Shown: positions 48,515 to 62,400, counted from the first letter of the stretch. The stretch: DNA of 64,000 bases from Loripinus fragilis (GCA_964019695.1 OZ026524.1:19151509-19215508); one strand, 5' to 3'. Notes: generated by a model from the sequence alone, not told the origin. Numbers and translations: made by a program.

Positions 48515-50205
48515 AAAGGGACCAAATCAAATCATTTTTATGCATTATATAAGGCAAGAATCAAGACAGCTTTTGCTATAAGACACATTCCTAAATATGT
48601 TCAGAAACCATATTAACTGGCTGCATCCCAAACCAACAGTCCCTGTTAGGTAGGTTTTGAACGGTATAGACAGGCTGCGCCATGTACCGACATTCCCCTG
48701 TAAGTAGGATTGGAAATTGCAGAAACAGGCTGCAGCCCTGGCAAACTATCCCCTGGAGGTAGGTTCGGAGTGGGTATAAACAGGCTGCTTCCAGGCAAAC
48801 AGTCCCCTGGAGGTACGTTGGGAAACCGTATAAACATGTTGCACCCCTGACCAACAGTCCTCTGGAGGTAGGTTTTGATATCTGACATTTGAACAAATTA
48901 GAATTATCTAATATCTGACACAAAGGGACCAAAGCATGGTTTTGATGCATTATAAATGGCTAAAATTAAAACACATTCCTAAATAGGTCCAGAAGCCGTA
49001 TAAACTGGCTGCATCCCTGACCAGCAGTCCCAGTTATGAAGGTTTGGATACAGTATAAAAATGCTGCACCCCAGGTCGACAGATCCCTGGAGGTAGGTTG
49101 CTAAACTGTATAAACATGCTGCACCCTTGACCAACAGTCCTCTAAATGGTAGGTTCTGAAACCAAATAAACAGGCTGAAACCCTGGTCAACAGTCCCCTG
49201 GAGGTAGGTTTGGACACCATAAAATCAGGATGCACCCCCAGCGGACAGCCTGTTTATATTGTTCAGAACCTACTTCCAGGTGACTGTTGGCTTTGGCGTG
49301 CAGGCTGTTTATAAGATTTCTGAACCTACCTCCAGGAAACTGTCCACCTCCAGGGGACTGTTTGACAGGGGTACAGCCAGTTTAAACGGTTTGCTAACCT
49401 ACCTCCAGGGAACTGTCCACTGGGGTGCAGCTTGTTTTTACTGTTCTGAACCTACCTGCAGGGGACTGTCAGTCTGTGGTGCAGCCTGTTTATACGGTTT
49501 CGGAACCTACCTCAAGGGGCCTGTCCACTTGTGGTGCAGCCTGTTTATAATGTTTCTGAATTTACCTACAAGGGACTGTCGGCCAGAAGGGAGCCTATTA
49601 ATTCAGTTTATGAAACTACCTCCAGGGGACTGTAAGCCAGGGTGCAGCCAATGTATATGGTTTCCAGGGGACTATTGGCCGGGGATATAGACTGTTTATA
49701 AGGTTAAAATTCTTCTTCCTGTGAACTGTAAGAGTGGGGTGCAGTCTGTTTATAAGGTTTCTGAACCTACATCCAGGGAACTGTCTGCCTGGATGCAGCC
49801 TTTTTATACTGTTTCCGAACCAACCTCCATCGGACTGTAGGCAGGGAATGCAGCCTGGTTATACTTGTTCAGAACCTACACCCAGGGGACTGTCCGCTGG
49901 GGGTGCATCCTGTTTTTATGGTTTCCAAACCTTCCTCCAGCGGACGTCGGCTGGGGTATAGGCTGTTTGTAAGGTGAAGAACCTACTTCCAGGGGACTGT
50001 AAGAGTGGGGTGCAGCCTTTTTATACGGTTTCTGAACCTACCTACAGGGGACTGTCTGAAGGGAGTGTAGCCTGATTTTACTTGTTCTGAAACTACATCC
50101 AGGGGACTGTCCGCTGGGAATGCATCCTGTTTCTGAACCCACCTCCAGGGACTCTTGGCCATGGATATATCCTGTTTACACAATTTCTGAACTACCTCCA
50201 AGGGG
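48515..50205. repeat. ~55-bp minisatellite in two opposite orientations
   Basis: From ~48,600 to ~49,245 the unit reads 'cagtcccctggaggtaggtt...ataaacaggctgcaccc'. From ~49,255 to ~50,205 it reads as the reverse complement ('cctacctccaggggactgt'). Spacing is 52-58 bp, roughly 9 units left and 16 right. The left part also contains a larger repeat: the flank 'aaagggaccaaa...acacattcctaaata' occurs at 48,518-48,600 and 48,919-48,988. Long frames on both strands are read-through of the minisatellite. Confidence 0.8.
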
Positions 50206-50297
50206 GTGTCTTTGCTATGTCTCAGTCATTTTCTTCTTTTCCATCTTGTCGGTGTGCTTTCCTAGGTTGCCTGATAACCAGACAAAAGCAGTGAAGA

Positions 50298-50424
<127 letters not shown>

Positions 50425-51711
50425 TGCGGAACTTCACATCGCCTCTGTTGAGACTCACACCAGGAGCCTATCCATCTCAAGACTAAAATTGTATCAAGCT
50501 AATATGAAGTTAGATAGATACATGTAGATAAAGACTTCGAGGCAGTTATATGATCAAAATGCAGCAGGTTCAGGTTCTAAAACCAGATCACTAGGTCTGA
50601 TAACACAGAACTGGCTCACATACTGTAATTGTAACCGATGGTCAAACAAATATCATGGGATGTGAAGACAGCTGACATGAAATATGACGCAACAATGACC
50701 AAAAATAAGTGAGTGTCATTGCGACACAAAGAATCAAAAGAAACTATAAAGCCTTTTGTTGGGATAATGTTTACGTTGTTTTCTTGGTTTTGTTTATAAA
50801 ATAATCATTGATTTGCACGTAACGGTCGGACAACGCACCTAAACGTTTTTGATTGGCTGTTCAACAATGCGTTTCAATGCAAATTGTACGTCGAACTGCG
50901 TTGATATACATGGGCTATCGATTGGTTAACAGGTAACTGCGTTGCACTGCAGTTCATCGCATATCGATAGTGAGATTTGATTGGAAATTCGAAATTCGCG
51001 TTGGAAAAACTAATGCGTATTACGTGCGTTTTCAATGCGTTTTCAACGCGAATTCGACAAGGACAAATACGCGATCGGTAGTGTATCACTCAGTCACGCT
51101 CGTATAGCATTAGCTGTACAAATACGTAAAATAAAACGCTTCATTGTACGGAAAACCTTTCATAACTAGTAGATGAATATACCGAAACAGTTAACGCTGT
51201 AAAAGTTAACGTTTTGTAGGCTTCACAACTAATATCTAGTAGCCCACCTTTTGCTTTCATAACATCTGCTTTACTTTAATTGTCTTTTTGTTGTCTGGCA
51301 TAGATGTATACAATTGTTGCTGGAGACACAATATACATGTATCAAGCGTCACATACACGTTTCCACATGTCATTAGAAGGCATATTGGTCAATATGTCTT
51401 ATTTTATAACTCTCCAGACGCATTCAATCGATTATATCTACATTTTCAAAGCAAGCCTTTAATGAATCTATAGATTTTAGTGTAAACAAATTTTATTCAA
51501 ATATAAAGTACATCGAGATACAACAGATACATCATATATACCATACAATACATTTGAAAGGGATACAGAAATAAGTCTAAGACTTGTTTGAATCTGCTTC
51601 CCTAAAGGAATCATCTAAATAACATAATTTGATTAGCAGTTGATTTCTTGATGATGTTTCCAATTGAATTATATGTGATTACATTTTATGCAGATAGTAA
51701 ATGATACTAAG

Positions 51712-51714
<3 letters not shown>
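50425..51714. other. no gene recognised upstream of the SET gene
   Basis: 50,860-51,080 is richer in GCG/CGT words (caatgcgttttcaacgcgaa) and could be promoter-proximal or a repeat. Nothing else is seen. Confidence 0.35.

Positions 51715-51770
<56 letters not shown>
51715..51770. repeat. (GT)n microsatellite
   Basis: About 28 uninterrupted GT units. Confidence 0.9.
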
Positions 51771-51772
<2 letters not shown>

Positions 51773-52088
51773 TAAAACCTACCAAACGTGGAACTTTGTG
51801 AGAATACACACCAACCAAGCGGGGAACACCTACCAAACGGGGAAGTCCCCAGTTGGTTTTAAACCAAAATTCGCATTCCAAACCCTCGAATTACCAACAT
51901 GTCAATTTTAATTAGAAATCTGACACCTTCCCCGATTAGATGGTTAGCAACATACACAAAATATACACATATTCTGACATGATGTGGACCATGTGTGTAT
52001 TTCTGTTAGAATGCAGTTCCCCGGTTGTGCTGTTAAAAATTCATACACTTACCGCCATTTCAACTGGGCTTATCAACACGTGGGAAAA

Positions 52089-52123
52089 ATGGAGTGCAGA
52101 TCAGTAAAACGCAGAAAGTTGAG
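52089..52123 (+). CDS. exon 1 (start, MECRSVKRRKL)
   Basis: ATG at 52,089 begins MECRSVKRRKL and the donor is ttgag|gtattt, phase 2. The frame stays open upstream to an ATG at 52,011 (MQFPGCAVKN) and one at 51,984, so the true start is uncertain. I prefer 52,089 because the basic start leads straight into the SET-flanking text of exon 2. Confidence 0.55.
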
Positions 52124-53357
52124 GTATTTATATTCTATATATTTTCTAAAGAATCATTCGGTAGTTTAATATTCTTCTTTTGTCCTTATATAAGTATAAT
52201 AGTTACTATGAGATTATTGCGTTAAATAATGATAGTAAAAACGCACATCTTCTGCAACCAAAACAATGAAACTATAACATCAGTAAGTTTTAGCTGTGTC
52301 ATGGAAAATGGTCATCGCCGATTTTTTTAACCAGTGTATATACAAAAGAACGGCAACTTGTTGAAGTCTAATCAAGGCCTCTACTAAGTTTTTGAAGTAT
52401 AACGAAGGAATCTAGATTTTTGTAGGTGAATAATTTAGATATTAATAAGACTTCTTAATAAGAAAAAATGTAACACCCTTTTCAGCTTGGCGTCATTTTC
52501 ATATTTTGTGTTTTAGTTCTAATAACCGACCACAACCGCTTGAAGTTGCAAGGGTTTATTGCAGAAGTTATGATGATCCATTGGGGTTTGAAGTCAGACC
52601 GATAGATGATTACATAGGTAAATAAATTGTCGCACTAACGATATAATTGTGTTTTTGTTGTAGATATTTTTACCTTTTCATTTAAAGTTAAAACATCAGA
52701 TTATTTTGCAAACAACACAGATCCATATCAACCGGCGTCTGAAGAAGCCGCGTGATCAAGATTTGTACTTTTTTAACAATTTGTTTGGTATACACATGAA
52801 AATCTTATGAAAAAAAAATGTTGATATGTCAAATAATACAAAGTTATGTCTAATTAAAACACATTATTCAAATTATTATTTCGTTTTTCATTATTTTGTT
52901 TATTAGGTGATGGTGTGTTCACTACGAAGACTTTCAAGACTGGCGAATTTCTTCTGAAATATAGGGGTGATTTAATAAAAAATCTGAAGCACGCTAGGCG
53001 TTTAGAGAAAGAATATGAAAAAGAACACCTCGGAAGTTTTATGTATTACTTCAAGTACAGAGAAAGAAATATGTGGTAAATTTTCAATTTTAATTTGAGG
53101 TTTCGTGCGTTGTTACAGGGTCAGTTAAACTTGTTCACGGTCCGCTTGCATCATACTATAATCAAGGGGACATCATTAAATGAATAATATTCCTGACTTT
53201 GATCAATAATAGAACCAAACAAGCTCATTAAAGATGTACACATGCCTTTAATCGTATCAATTAGTGCTGAAAGAATTTCTAACAAGAAGTTTATGAACTT
53301 CAATGAGCTCGACATTAATTTGTGTTACTCAGAATCCAGAATTGGCGTATGGCATAT

Positions 53358-53404
<47 letters not shown>

Positions 53405-56400
53405 TTAAAGCATAGCTAATGCGCGGATGCGTCGGCTGGTCTGCGCCTTTGTTTTTCGCAAACCCCCACAACATTAGCAACATTAGCAACGTTTTTTTTA
53501 TATGTTTCACAGTGTGGGCCAAGTCGAGTCTGCGCATATGCACAGTCTCGCCATAGCCTCTACTGCTGGTTTATACAAGATTATAAACTTTAAATATTAA
53601 CCACGTCGCCCATCTAATGAAACTAGCTAGAATATGGTTATATTACAATATAGATAACGGCCGTACATCATACATTTGTTCACAGTGAAGGCTCAGACGA
53701 GTTTGCGCATACGCACAGTCTCGCCAGGGCCTTTACTTTTTTCTAGCAATACTGGTACGGATCCCCTGAAAAATCACAAGGTTACCAAGCCAGCATTAAA
53801 TGTTGGGCCATCATTTGTACGACAGCGAAAAGCCACTTAAATGGCGTTTCGCTGGCGGGCCGATGTTGGCCCGCTTATGGTGGTATTTGGATCGTCTCTT
53901 ACTTCATCAACTAAGAAAAAAAAAACGTTGTCAAAGTCGGACCCCTCTGGCAAAACTTTTTGGATCCGCGCAAAATGTGCTAACTCGTCTGAGCCTTCAC
54001 TGAGATCTGACTTATGATGTTCATGCACAACCATTGAACAAAACTGAGTTTTATTCGAACTCCTGTAGGCTATATAGCTCGCGAGGATACAATCTACATC
54101 TTTCGGAGAAGGTGTGCTTAATTTTCTAACTCTTCAATAAACAAGCAGTAAAGGCTCTGGCGAGACTGTGCGTATGCGCATGGGCGGATCCAGAGGGGGG
54201 ACAGGGGGTCCGGACCCCCCACCCCTGAAAAATCACAACCATATAGGGTTTCCTAGCAATACTGGTCCGGATCCTCTGAAAAATCACAAGGTTACCAAGC
54301 TAACATTCGATGTTGGGCCATCAACGGTACGACAGTGAAACGCCATTTAAATGGCGTTTGTTGGCGGGCCGATGTTGGCCCACGTATGGTGGTATTTGGA
54401 TCGTCTCTCCCCTTATCAACTAATAGATAAAACGTTGACAAAGTAGGCCCCCATCTGGCAAAACTTTCTGGATCCGTGCAAGGTGCGCTAACTCGTCTGA
54501 GCCTTCACTGTGAAAAAAATTATGATGTACGAACGTTATCTATTTTGTAATATAACAATATTCTAGCTAGTTTCATTAGATGAGCGACGTGGTTAGTAAT
54601 TTATCCACTTGTATAAACCAGCAGTAGAAGCTAAGACGAGACTGTTGTTGTGTTAGTGTTTAACGTCCCACCGACAGTTAAGGTCATATGGAGACGGGGC
54701 CACGGCTTAAAGTCTTATCCGAACGACTGGAGAAACCGGAAATCGAACCTGCGACCCCTGGTTTACAAGGCAAGTGCCTTATCCACTACACCACAGCGGC
54801 TCCTATAAGACGAGACTGTGCATATAGGTTCAATAGGATTCTGAGTAACACAAATTAATGTAGCCTTGTTGAAGTTCACAAACTTCTTTCTAGAAAATGA
54901 TTAAAGAAGGTGTAAGAATCTGTTAATCGCACTAATTGATAAGATTAAATGCATGTATACATCTTTAATGAGCTTGTTTGGTTCTTTTACTGATCAAAGT
55001 CAGGAATATATAGGTTTCTTGAATATTAATTTTATAATGGGCCCTTGATTATATTATGATGCAAGCGGATCGTGAACACAATTTTAACTGACCAGTTAAT
55101 TGTCCAGCTGTAGCAAGGCATGAAAAAGGGCCTATCGAGTGTGTGCGTTATTATTGATAATATATTCCACTGCATGCCAAAACACCCACAAAGAATCATC
55201 CTTACCCACATTACTAATAAAAATACACCCAGGATTAATGTTTCAGTAATCAACTGTTAAAAAATGAGGGTAAAACTGCCATTAACGCAAGTGGCACAGC
55301 ACGGCGCGGCAGGGGCTTTCATACTCTTGACACATGTCAAAACGCCATTAAAATCATTATTTCGGGGGAAATAATGTATTTTATTATTGGCAGTTGTTAA
55401 AAATACTATTTGCAGATGATAGAACGAAAAAACTATGGAATTACACCTCTTTGTGAATAGGGAAAGGGAAAATTTATTTGTGGCGCGGCAGATTTTAGCG
55501 CAGCAGCGCGGCGCGGTCATGGCTTTCATACCCGACCGACAATTCCACCTATAATTTGTTGAGCTATGACAGGTTTGCCATCGGTTACCATTGGCCATCG
55601 ATGATACCAAAAGCTACCAAAAGCCGTTCAACTTAAAACACCTGTTTTCGGCGACTTTTGTAGCCGATGGTTACCGAAGGTACCGTCGGCAACCACTCAG
55701 TATAAACCGTGGGTACCGAAGGGAGAATTCTGAACACACTAATTATGTGTTTGGGTAATACATAAATATTTACTTAGCAAGTGTGAGAAAGAAACGCGGA
55801 ATCCGTCGTTGCGAAGACATGCGATACAAGGCTGAATTGCTTAAGGCATGAAATAAAGCTGTACCAGTTCGGTCCGGTGCAGGTATAATGCGGTATGTTT
55901 GAAGTCGGTTCGGTCATCGTCATTGTGGTAAAATCCATAAGTTTGTAAATTCAAGGAGCGAAGTTAGGTTTTATAACACGAAAAATGCAACTCGCAGGGC
56001 AGATTTTCAAAACGTTAACTCCCCTTTTCTTGACTTCTGATATTTTTATACTATAGTCTGCATTCAAAATAAGTGACGTATCAATATTGCTTATCAAAAA
56101 GGAAACAAACAAAAAAGCGTTTATCTGTCATCAAGCCAAGACTCTTTAGTATGCCCTGCACCGCAACCGTGGCTCTTTTACCTCTACTTGTACAGACAAG
56201 TGATCAATGATTGAATACTATGATCAGTACAAACCACTTTGAAAAAAAATAGTGAGATACTAAGTGATTATTAAGAACTTTAACCACATGTAAATGTATC
56301 TTTGGACATTTGCGACCAGTGTTTACCTTGAGCAGACTGCACATCTACTCACTTTAATCTGCAAATATGTGTCATTTAGTCTCTTTTAAAGTTCACTCAA

Positions 56401-59400
56401 CACACACAAATCTTGTGAAATTCGGATGTGTGGGTCGGTGTAATTGCCATATTCTCTAGATGACATTAACTTGTATTCGTGTGTGCATAACACAGTTAAA
56501 ACAAACTTACGCGTGACTTCTTGATATCTTGGTAAATCTTTGAACTTTCATGTTTTGTTTGTTTAAAAGTGCAATGATGCTAGTCCAAGTTTAGCACGCT
56601 AAAGTTCTTTCTCCAAAGTTTGTTGATCTTGTCCAAACTTTCACTTAAATATTTAATCCCTGTCAATATTTCAAAGTGTGTTGGAACAAATAGTGTGTTT
56701 CAGATAGTGTTTTTTATTTTCACCTTTAGCTTTGATGCCACCAATGACATATTTCACCAAGGAAGAATGGTCAATGACGCAGAAAAGGGCGATGCTAAAC
56801 AAAACTGCGTCATGAAAATAGTGGAGGTTGACAACAATCCCCATCTGTGTATATTTGCCACTAAAGATATAGAAGCAGGAGAAGAACTCCGATATGATTA
56901 TGGTGTCCCAACTCTCCCATGGAGAAAGGTAATATTTATGCTCATTTTCACACTTTCGTTATTATCACAGACATACGACACATTTTATAAAATGATACTT
57001 CTTCTAGATAAAATAAGACAGCTAAAAATATTAAAGAGAATGAAAATTTAAAATAGTAAAATCAAGACACAATAAATCCTACAAGGACAAACACATCCAA
57101 ATATCAATACTCCGGCGAAACAAAAATGTATTCAAGCATACAAGGAAAGGGGTAAAAGAAATTGTTAAATGCGAAAATACTGCGTAAAAACAACATATGT
57201 CGTACAGGATGCTATGAAAGGCACAATCAATTGTACAAGCAGAAATTCAGACTGCACTGGTCAGTTATTTTCCCCAAAGAGTTCCGTTCAGAACGTGCCA
57301 ATTTTGAAAATGGCTGTAACTATATTCCAGAACGGACGGTACCTACAATATTGCATACCAGCATGTAGGCAAAGTCTTTGGTTATCCATTTGTCCCATTT
57401 CATATAAAGATTGCGCGATGTTGAACAAAAAATAGTTCCAGTATTATCAACAACTCTATAAGTATTTGCATTGCAACAGCATTGCTACTGATATTCCGAA
57501 ACAACATTTGACAGTAAATTTGAATTGTTCTATCAAACTTACCATGAGACCTAACAAATTTTCATTTAATTTCAGAAATGGCAGAAAAAGCTGCAAGGTC
57601 GGCTCTATAGTTAGCTTCAATTATGTGTTTAAATTCAGGATGTATTCGTATACATATTTAGGTTTAGATTTTGATCGATCTTATAATTTTGTAAACAGAA
57701 AATCTAACATTGTACATAATTTTGTATTTTTTCATAAAGTTTAAAGACTCCAAAAATATTTGTTTCATTCGGATAAATACTGTTTTACGCAATGAAATAA
57801 AGGTTTGTACAGTAGTAAGCAATATGTCCAGTATGTTAACACTTCCTCCGGAAGCATGATCAAATTCCACTAGACCCACGCATTTAGTTGTTGTAAAAAG
57901 ATTCGTCCCTGCCTTCTTTCATTGTACTCCAATTCCCTTATAAAGCTAAATGTAGATGTATTTTGTTATAGATGAAAATGCACATCGGTCGGGCGAACAG
58001 CAGGCCGAAATGAAGCAGTGTTCAGAGCCAGAACATATAACTTCAGATCAAAATGCACATCGGTCAGATGAACAGCTGGTAGATGGGACGCAGTGTTCAG
58101 AGCCTGGGAATATTCTTTCAGGACAAATTATCCATCCGTCAGATGAGCAGCAAGTAGAAGGAATGCAGTGTTCTGAGCAGTCTGAGCATATTATTTCAGA
58201 TCAAAATCTGCATTGGTCGGAAGAACATCTGGAAGAAGGGAAGCAGTATTCGGAGCATGAGCACATTATTTCAGATCAAAATGCACATCGATCAGACGAA
58301 CAGCAAGTAGAAGGGAAACACTGTTCAGCACATGGGCAAGCAGGAGGTAATGTTGTTCTACAAGTACTAAGAAAAATTCTTGGGTATTATAACAAAATTA
58401 GGCTAGCGAATGTAGAGTCCAATATTTGATCATAGTAAACTTTAATCAGGCTTGAAAACTATTATTCTTAATAAAGCAAATGTTTTAATTGTTTTCTTTT
58501 TAAAATAAATATCATTATTAGATATACCAGCTAAACGTTTTTATTTTTAAAGTGCATTTACGTCAAACATTAAAATTTCTTGTGTTTTTCAAACATTTTG
58601 ATATTTCATATTTATTTTTTTCTTGTAATGTAGCTAGACCTGATTTTACAACACTGTATTCTCGTCTCTCTAGGTACTGTTAAAGATCCATACAGAGAAA
58701 CAAATGAATTCCTCGTTACAGATGAACCATCTCCTGGGAAAACTGATGATAAAGTTGAAGTAAGCGATGTAAGTTTCCAATATTTTCTCAAACTGATCTT
58801 AAAATATAAAATGTTTTTGTTTAGTCCTTGCCGGGCGTTTTGACGGCCAGAATTCAAATGATCTAATCTTAACATGTGGACTTTTGTAATGAAACCACTG
58901 TACTGTGCGCTGCATACGAACAGGTACTAGACAATTGGATATTTTCCATAAAACAAAAAGAATAAGAAAGGATAGATTCTATAGTGACAAACACGTCCAC
59001 ACACACGGCGAAATACAAATGCATACAAATATACAAGAAATAGCATGATAAAAATATAACAAACAAAATACATGTTCGCGTTTTATGAATTAATTTAAAC
59101 TTCAATTATAAACAAACATTGCTAGTCAATCTACGAAATGGAAGGACAGAAAAAAAGACTGATGATAATGTCGAATTGTACAAATTTAAGTAAATATGCA
59201 TATTTTCAGACTTTAGTGGGCCATGTTTATTTGCAGTCACCAAACGCCAATGTCATTCCATGTTGCTCGGATCAAGATCAGATTTTATCATCTCCGGTAC
59301 CATCAGAGTATTCTGAAGCAGATGTAAGTTCAGTTAATCAATTATCAGCTTAGTAAAACGCTTGTAAATTAATGTTACTTACTATAGGGAGTCAAAATCA

Positions 59401-62400
59401 TTTAGAAACTAGTTCCAAAGGAATGCAAACGTATTAAGCTTTTAAAAAGACATGTTATTTGATCCTTTCACCGCTGTAGGCGACTTTTGTCGACTTTGCA
59501 AACAGCGTCCATCCAGATCAGTCGGCTTCTAAAGAAGCCGCCTGATCAGGAGATACTCTGATTGCAATTCAGATGTTGAAGGTTAAAGGTGAGTTGTTTT
59601 TTATCAAAACATATTTAAATTGTTGAAATTTGCGGAGGTGCAACTGTGGAATGATATTTTGAGTAGATGAGAAATTTGTCGTCTGAAATATTTTGCGCTG
59701 AAAGGGTTAATACATTTTCTGTTATACTTTGTATCGATATTTTGACTTATAAATGGTATACTCTACTTAATCGGGGGAAAGGGGCGCGAGTGGCAACATG
59801 CAACTGAACACTGCTATTCTTGAAAATATCTACCCAAACAGGTATTGCAATATCTAATCTGGTCCGTGTTTGCTTGTTTTCAAAGATCTGAAGTTATACC
59901 TTTTCTATCTATAAAGTTCAAAATTTGTTCCGTGAACATAACTTTAAAATATTTATATAGATTCATGAAAAACTATGATTATGTTGTTTTCCAAAATTTT
60001 TCTCAGGACAGTGATAGAGACCGTGACTACGTCCCCTCAAAGAACAGTGACGTTTCGTCAGATGAATCTGAGATAATTCAAGAGATACCAGATATTGGAA
60101 GATTTAAAAAGAAATCACCGAATAAATCTGCATCTGAAGTTGGCGTTGTTCAGAAAAATTCAGACAATAACCAGGAAGAAAATAATGACTCTGTTCGTTT
60201 GGAAGAAAACGGAATTGGAAGCAGAAGTAATCAATCAAGTAAAATATCGGTACCAAAAACGAATAATATTGATTACAGACATTATGACAAACGCTACTAC
60301 TGTTTATTCTGTGAACGTTCCTTTGCAAAACTGCAAAAACATTTAGTTGCAAAACACAAAGACGAACAAGATGTGCAGAAATTTATGAATGAAACCAACA
60401 AAAATATTAAAAGCCTCCTATTTGAAAAAATGAGGAATGTAGGTAACCATCTACACAACTCCAAAGTTTTAAAAAGCGGAACAGGAGAATTAGCTGTAGC
60501 GTACAGACCTCAGGAAAATCAGGCTTTGGCAGCAGATGATTACGGACCATGTCCAAACTGTTATGCATACTACCCACGGAAAGACTTGTGGCGGCACAAC
60601 AAACACTGTAAATTTGCACCGGAAGACTCAAAAAGAAGACAACATGCACTCTCCAGTCGACTGCTTCTCCCACAAACTAATGCAAAAAGTGACACATTGG
60701 CGAAAATTCTTGCTAGCATGAAACTTGATGAAGTCAGTAGGATCGCAAAAAGTGATTCTACCATATTGGCGTATGGTGAGAAACTTTCTGGCAAAAAAGG
60801 ACATGATGTAGAACAACACAACTACATCAGACAGAAGTTACGGGAAGTAGCAAGATTGCTTCAAGAAATGAGGGAATCTGACGGGAACTTGAATATGTCT
60901 TTGGAAGACTTTATTTATCCAGAGAACTTCAAGTTTATCGTCAAATGTTGTAAAAATGTCGCAGGGTTTGACAGCACCACTAATACATATACAACCCCTA
61001 GTTTAGCACTGAAAATAGGAGGGACATTACAGAAATGTTTGAAGATTTTGATAACAAAAGCAATCGAAAATAGTAACAAAGAGCTACAGTCAAGAGCTGA
61101 AGCTCTTTCAACGCTGTTTGATTACAATTGGACGGACGAGGTTTCTTCAAATGCTTTAAGGACGCTAAATGAAGGCAAAAGAAATGCAAACAAGGGACTT
61201 CTTCCGCTGGCAAATGATGTAAAACTAATGTCCCAGTATTTAAAGAAGAAGCTTATGCGGTTTCAGAACGCCTGCGAAATAAATCCGACAGCGACAAGGG
61301 TAGACAAGAGTGGGTGCAATTGTCTGAAATATGCCTTACCCAGACCATACTGTTTAACAGACGTAGAGCTGGGGAGGTATCAAAGATGACCATAGACGAT
61401 TTTCGGAAAACGTCCTTAACAAACACAGATTGCGAGTTAGATGGAAGTCTTACCAAATTTGAAAAGGCTCTCTGCAGGTCCCTCTATAGAACTGAAATAA
61501 TTGCAAAGCGTGGCCGAATAGCTCCAGTTATATTTCCTACACAGTTGAAAAACAACATTGACCTGCTATTGAAGACAAGATGCCTAATCAACAATCCGGG
61601 AAACAGTTTCCTATTCCCGACGCAAACTACTGACTCACATATCAGAGGACACGACTGTATAAGGGAATACGCAAAATATTGTGGCGCAGAACAGCCTGAG
61701 AGATTAAGGTCAACAAAGTTGCGAAAGCATATTGCAACTATGACTCAACTTATCAACCTCACCGAAAATGAATTAGATATTTTAGCCAATTTTCTTGGAC
61801 GTGATATTTAAGTGCATAGAGAATTTTATCGCTTACCAGAGGCAACTATACAAGTGGCGAAGGTATCAAAACTGCTTCTACTGATGGAAGGTGGTAAAAT
61901 AGACAAAACAACGATAAGCTCACTAGACGACATTAATGTTGAAGAAGATATTGTTCAAGGTACGAAATAAAGACACGTTGCTCTGCAGTATAAGCTGTGG
62001 CAGCTTAATGTATATACGAGTATATGAATGCTTTTCAGTTTGAAAAAGGCATTTTTCCCTGAAAATAGCAAATGAATGTTTCTTAAGAGGTATATATACC
62101 TTCCGAAAATACTGGAAATTTTACTACTTGAATTTCACCCTATCATTAGAAACATGAAACATATGTAAGCAACGTGGTGAATGATCGTCAATCGTGGGTT
62201 TGTTTTTTGTTCAGACCGCGTCCACATATAGACACGTACGTTCATCACTGCAAACATGATTTTTTTGTGTGTGACTATATTTATTGTTTCTATTTGAATG
62301 TGTTTGTTTCTATATAATCTCTCTTGTCTTGACCTTTCTTTTCTTATTAAGTTTTGCTTTATTTGAAAAACTTCCATACTCCTTAAACTAGTGACTAGTT

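Larger units (their letters stand above)
53119..55093. repeat. nested inverted repeat filling the intron between SET exons
   Basis: Outer arms 53,119-53,340 and 54,838-55,093 ('caattagtgctgaaagaatt' region versus 'cactaattgataagattaaa', with 'aacaagctcattaaagatgt' inverted as 'acatctttaatgagcttgtt'). Middle arms 53,563-53,707 and 54,495-54,632 ('aaactagctagaatatggtt' versus its inverse). Inner arms 53,707-53,741 and 54,147-54,182. The outer left arm is separated from the middle by a (TTTA)n at 53,358-53,405. Likely a compound of foldback-type elements. Confidence 0.7.

Noticed and set aside
48591..49961. Cys/Gly/Pro-rich repeat proteins on both strands
   Set aside because: The unit is ~55 bp, not a multiple of three, so successive units are read in different frames; simply stop-poor minisatellite.
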